Shown in pieces: positions 21,255 to 22,255 of a stretch of 22,255 nt of DNA (positions are counted from its first letter, which is position 1; each line of letters starts with the position of its first letter). The stretch lies in NCBI GenBank assembly GCA_016186375.1, contig JACPLS010000086.1:1-22255 (forward strand), read 5' to 3'. The position numbers and the translations under genes were made by a program. The DNA comes from Candidatus Pacearchaeota archaeon. Its GTDB lineage: Archaea; Nanobdellota; Nanobdellia; Pacearchaeales; GW2011-AR1. The notes beneath the pieces are model-generated. The model made no database searches and was not told the DNA's origin. It saw nothing but the letters and a program-made list of their open reading frames with translations.

Positions 21255-21938
21255 TTATCCAAATAACGCGCTTCTCGGACCGAAAATCATAATCCACATA
21301 GTTATAATAATTAAAACAAATGTTACAATCACAGTAATCATATGGTCTTCGTGTTTCTGTCTTTGGTTTTCTTTCATTTCCTTATAAATCATATAATTAA
21401 GTGATATTAATATCAGACTACTAATTATAAATATAATAATTGCTGCCCAGCGTAAATTATCATTTAACAGCATGACAGCAGTCATTGCTCCCATTAATCC
21501 GCCCATAAATCCCGCCATTATTCCTTCCATATGTCCCATAATTCCGCAACATTTTCCCATCCAAACTCCAAGCCATATTCCCACACACAGGCCAAATACT
21601 CCGCCAATAAACATGCCATTTGTCGCTCCAACATAAAATCCAGATAAAAATCCCGCTATCATTCCCGTAGTCATTCCAATCATCATTCCTGACATGCATG
21701 CAAATTCTTTATATGCTCTGACTTGCCTTAATGTAGCTGAAATTAATGCTAAACTTAAAACAGAAAGAAACAAAAATAATCCATACTTAGGAAAAAAGTC
21801 CTCTATATTCTTAAGTTTTAAATAATACAACACAACAAGAGTAAAAAATGAAGTTAAAATTGAATAAAATATTGTTTTTATGAGCTCTCCTTCTACCCTA
21901 TTTCCATTCAGTTCTTTAGTAAATTCTTTAAATGACAT
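21255..21938 (-). CDS. Met/Gly-rich polytopic membrane protein
   Basis: This 227-residue protein has about seven membrane segments (22-40, 52-70, 82-103, 107-127, 135-157, 163-184, 203-219). The central three contain an unusual run of Met, Gly and Cys (CMSGMMIGMTTGMIAGF, then WMGKCCGIMGHMEGIMAGF, then MGGLMGAM). It is a likely Cu(I)-binding or Cu(I)-conducting membrane protein, given its cupredoxin neighbour. GGAG on the minus strand (21948-21951) and a TATA-like ATATTTAAAC (21971-21980) precede it. No catalytic motif is present. Confidence 0.7.
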   Translation of the reverse strand: MSFKEFTKELNGNRVEGELIKTIFYSILTSFFTLVVLYYLKLKNIEDFFPKYGLFLFLSVLSLALISATLRQVRAYKEFACMSGMMIGMTTGMIAGFLSGFYVGATNGMFIGGVFGLCVGIWLGVWMGKCCGIMGHMEGIMAGFMGGLMGAMTAVMLLNDNLRWAAIIIFIISSLILISLNYMIYKEMKENQRQKHEDHMITVIVTFVLIIITMWIMIFGPRSALFG

Positions 21939-22038
21939 TTTACTATCTCCTGTATTTTCTCATTTTTTTAATATTTAAACTATTGTATGAAACTAATTTC
22001 ACCCATTGATTTAAGAAGCATTAAATTTTAAGATTAAT

Positions 22039-22255
22039 ATGAACCAGATAATTGAACTAAGAAATAAGATAAATAACATGATTTATCACGTAAAATTAAG
22101 ACCATTTTTATTTAAATTTGACCCGGAGAAAGTTCATAATTTCTTTATTAAATTTGGGAAAATACTTGGTTCTAATGTTTTTACTCGATATTTAAAATAT
22201 GTTGCATTTAATTATCAAAATCCAATTATGGAGCAAAAAATTTTTGGATTTAGAT
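22039..22255 (+). CDS. pyrD: Dihydroorotate dehydrogenase, 5' part
   Basis: The first 72 residues run off the window. YHVKLRPFLFKFDPEKVHNF (16-35) and a later NPIMEQKIFGFR match the N-terminal helix pair and the start of the barrel of class 2 (quinone-linked) dihydroorotate dehydrogenase, which makes orotate for pyrimidine synthesis at the membrane. The catalytic residues lie beyond the window. The ATG at 22039 has a weak TATA-like TTTAAG at 22010-22015. An in-frame ATG at 22078 is an alternative. It is divergent from the copper cluster. Confidence 0.78.
   Translation, partial: MNQIIELRNKINNMIYHVKLRPFLFKFDPEKVHNFFIKFGKILGSNVFTRYLKYVAFNYQNPIMEQKIFGFR

Noticed and set aside
21460..21699. Trp/Asn/Gly-rich 79-residue frame inside the Met/Gly-rich membrane protein gene
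   Set aside because: It is a same-strand frame-shifted shadow of a coherent seven-helix protein.

Overview
The window is about 70% A+T with one strong exception at 6411-6509. Several genes have a TATA-like box about 29 to 22 bases before the start codon with no ribosome binding site between, as in leaderless archaeal mRNAs. Genes inside operons have Shine-Dalgarno sequences. Together with RHH/AbrB-PIN toxin-antitoxin pairs, a DisA-type diadenylate cyclase, a circularly permuted GTPase, a COG1361-like S-layer protein and many short unknown proteins, this suggests an archaeon, most likely a DPANN lineage (Woesearchaeota/Pacearchaeota-like). The lineage is inferred from gene style, not from a marker gene.

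Layout. 1-146 is a structured, ORF-free leader. 147-2377 holds a small membrane protein, a VOC/PhnB-like protein, a MITE-like inverted-repeat element (about 1286-1523), an RbgA/YlqF-like GTPase and a possible 23-residue Cys-containing peptide. 2422-3552 is disA on the minus strand, divergent from a small lipoprotein gene across a perfect 11-bp palindrome. 4377-5070 is an AbrB-VapC module whose toxin gene is split by a 111-base insertion built of two hairpins. 5090-5674 is an unknown membrane protein.

5766-12708 is the most unusual part. A gene at 5766-6521 ends in a G+C-rich, adenine-poor segment that looks like the variable region of a diversity-generating retroelement (DGR) target protein. 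No reverse transcriptase or template repeat is in the window. Just downstream, a tightly packed operon encodes a COG1361-like extracytoplasmic protein and two MacB/FtsX-type ABC permeases. Five non-transporter genes lie between them (one unknown, two apparent paralogues, one CHC2 zinc-finger protein, one more unknown), and there is no ATPase gene. A 551-residue protein with many helix-turn-helix segments follows, facing an unknown gene at 14420-15055.

15169-19543 (minus strand) is a copper/redox cluster. It holds an ArsR-type regulator, a small Met/Gly-rich membrane protein, a 59-residue Cys-rich protein, a CopZ-like HMA protein, a Cu(I) P-type ATPase, a membrane-anchored cupredoxin, a DoxX-like protein and a VKOR homologue. 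The regulator's promoter carries an inverted repeat over its start codon. An intact RHH-VapC pair (19612-20272) separates it from a second cluster (20349-21938): a 4-TM protein with a CPLC motif, another cupredoxin and a Met/Gly-rich polytopic protein. The window ends in the 5' part of a dihydroorotate dehydrogenase gene (pyrD-like).
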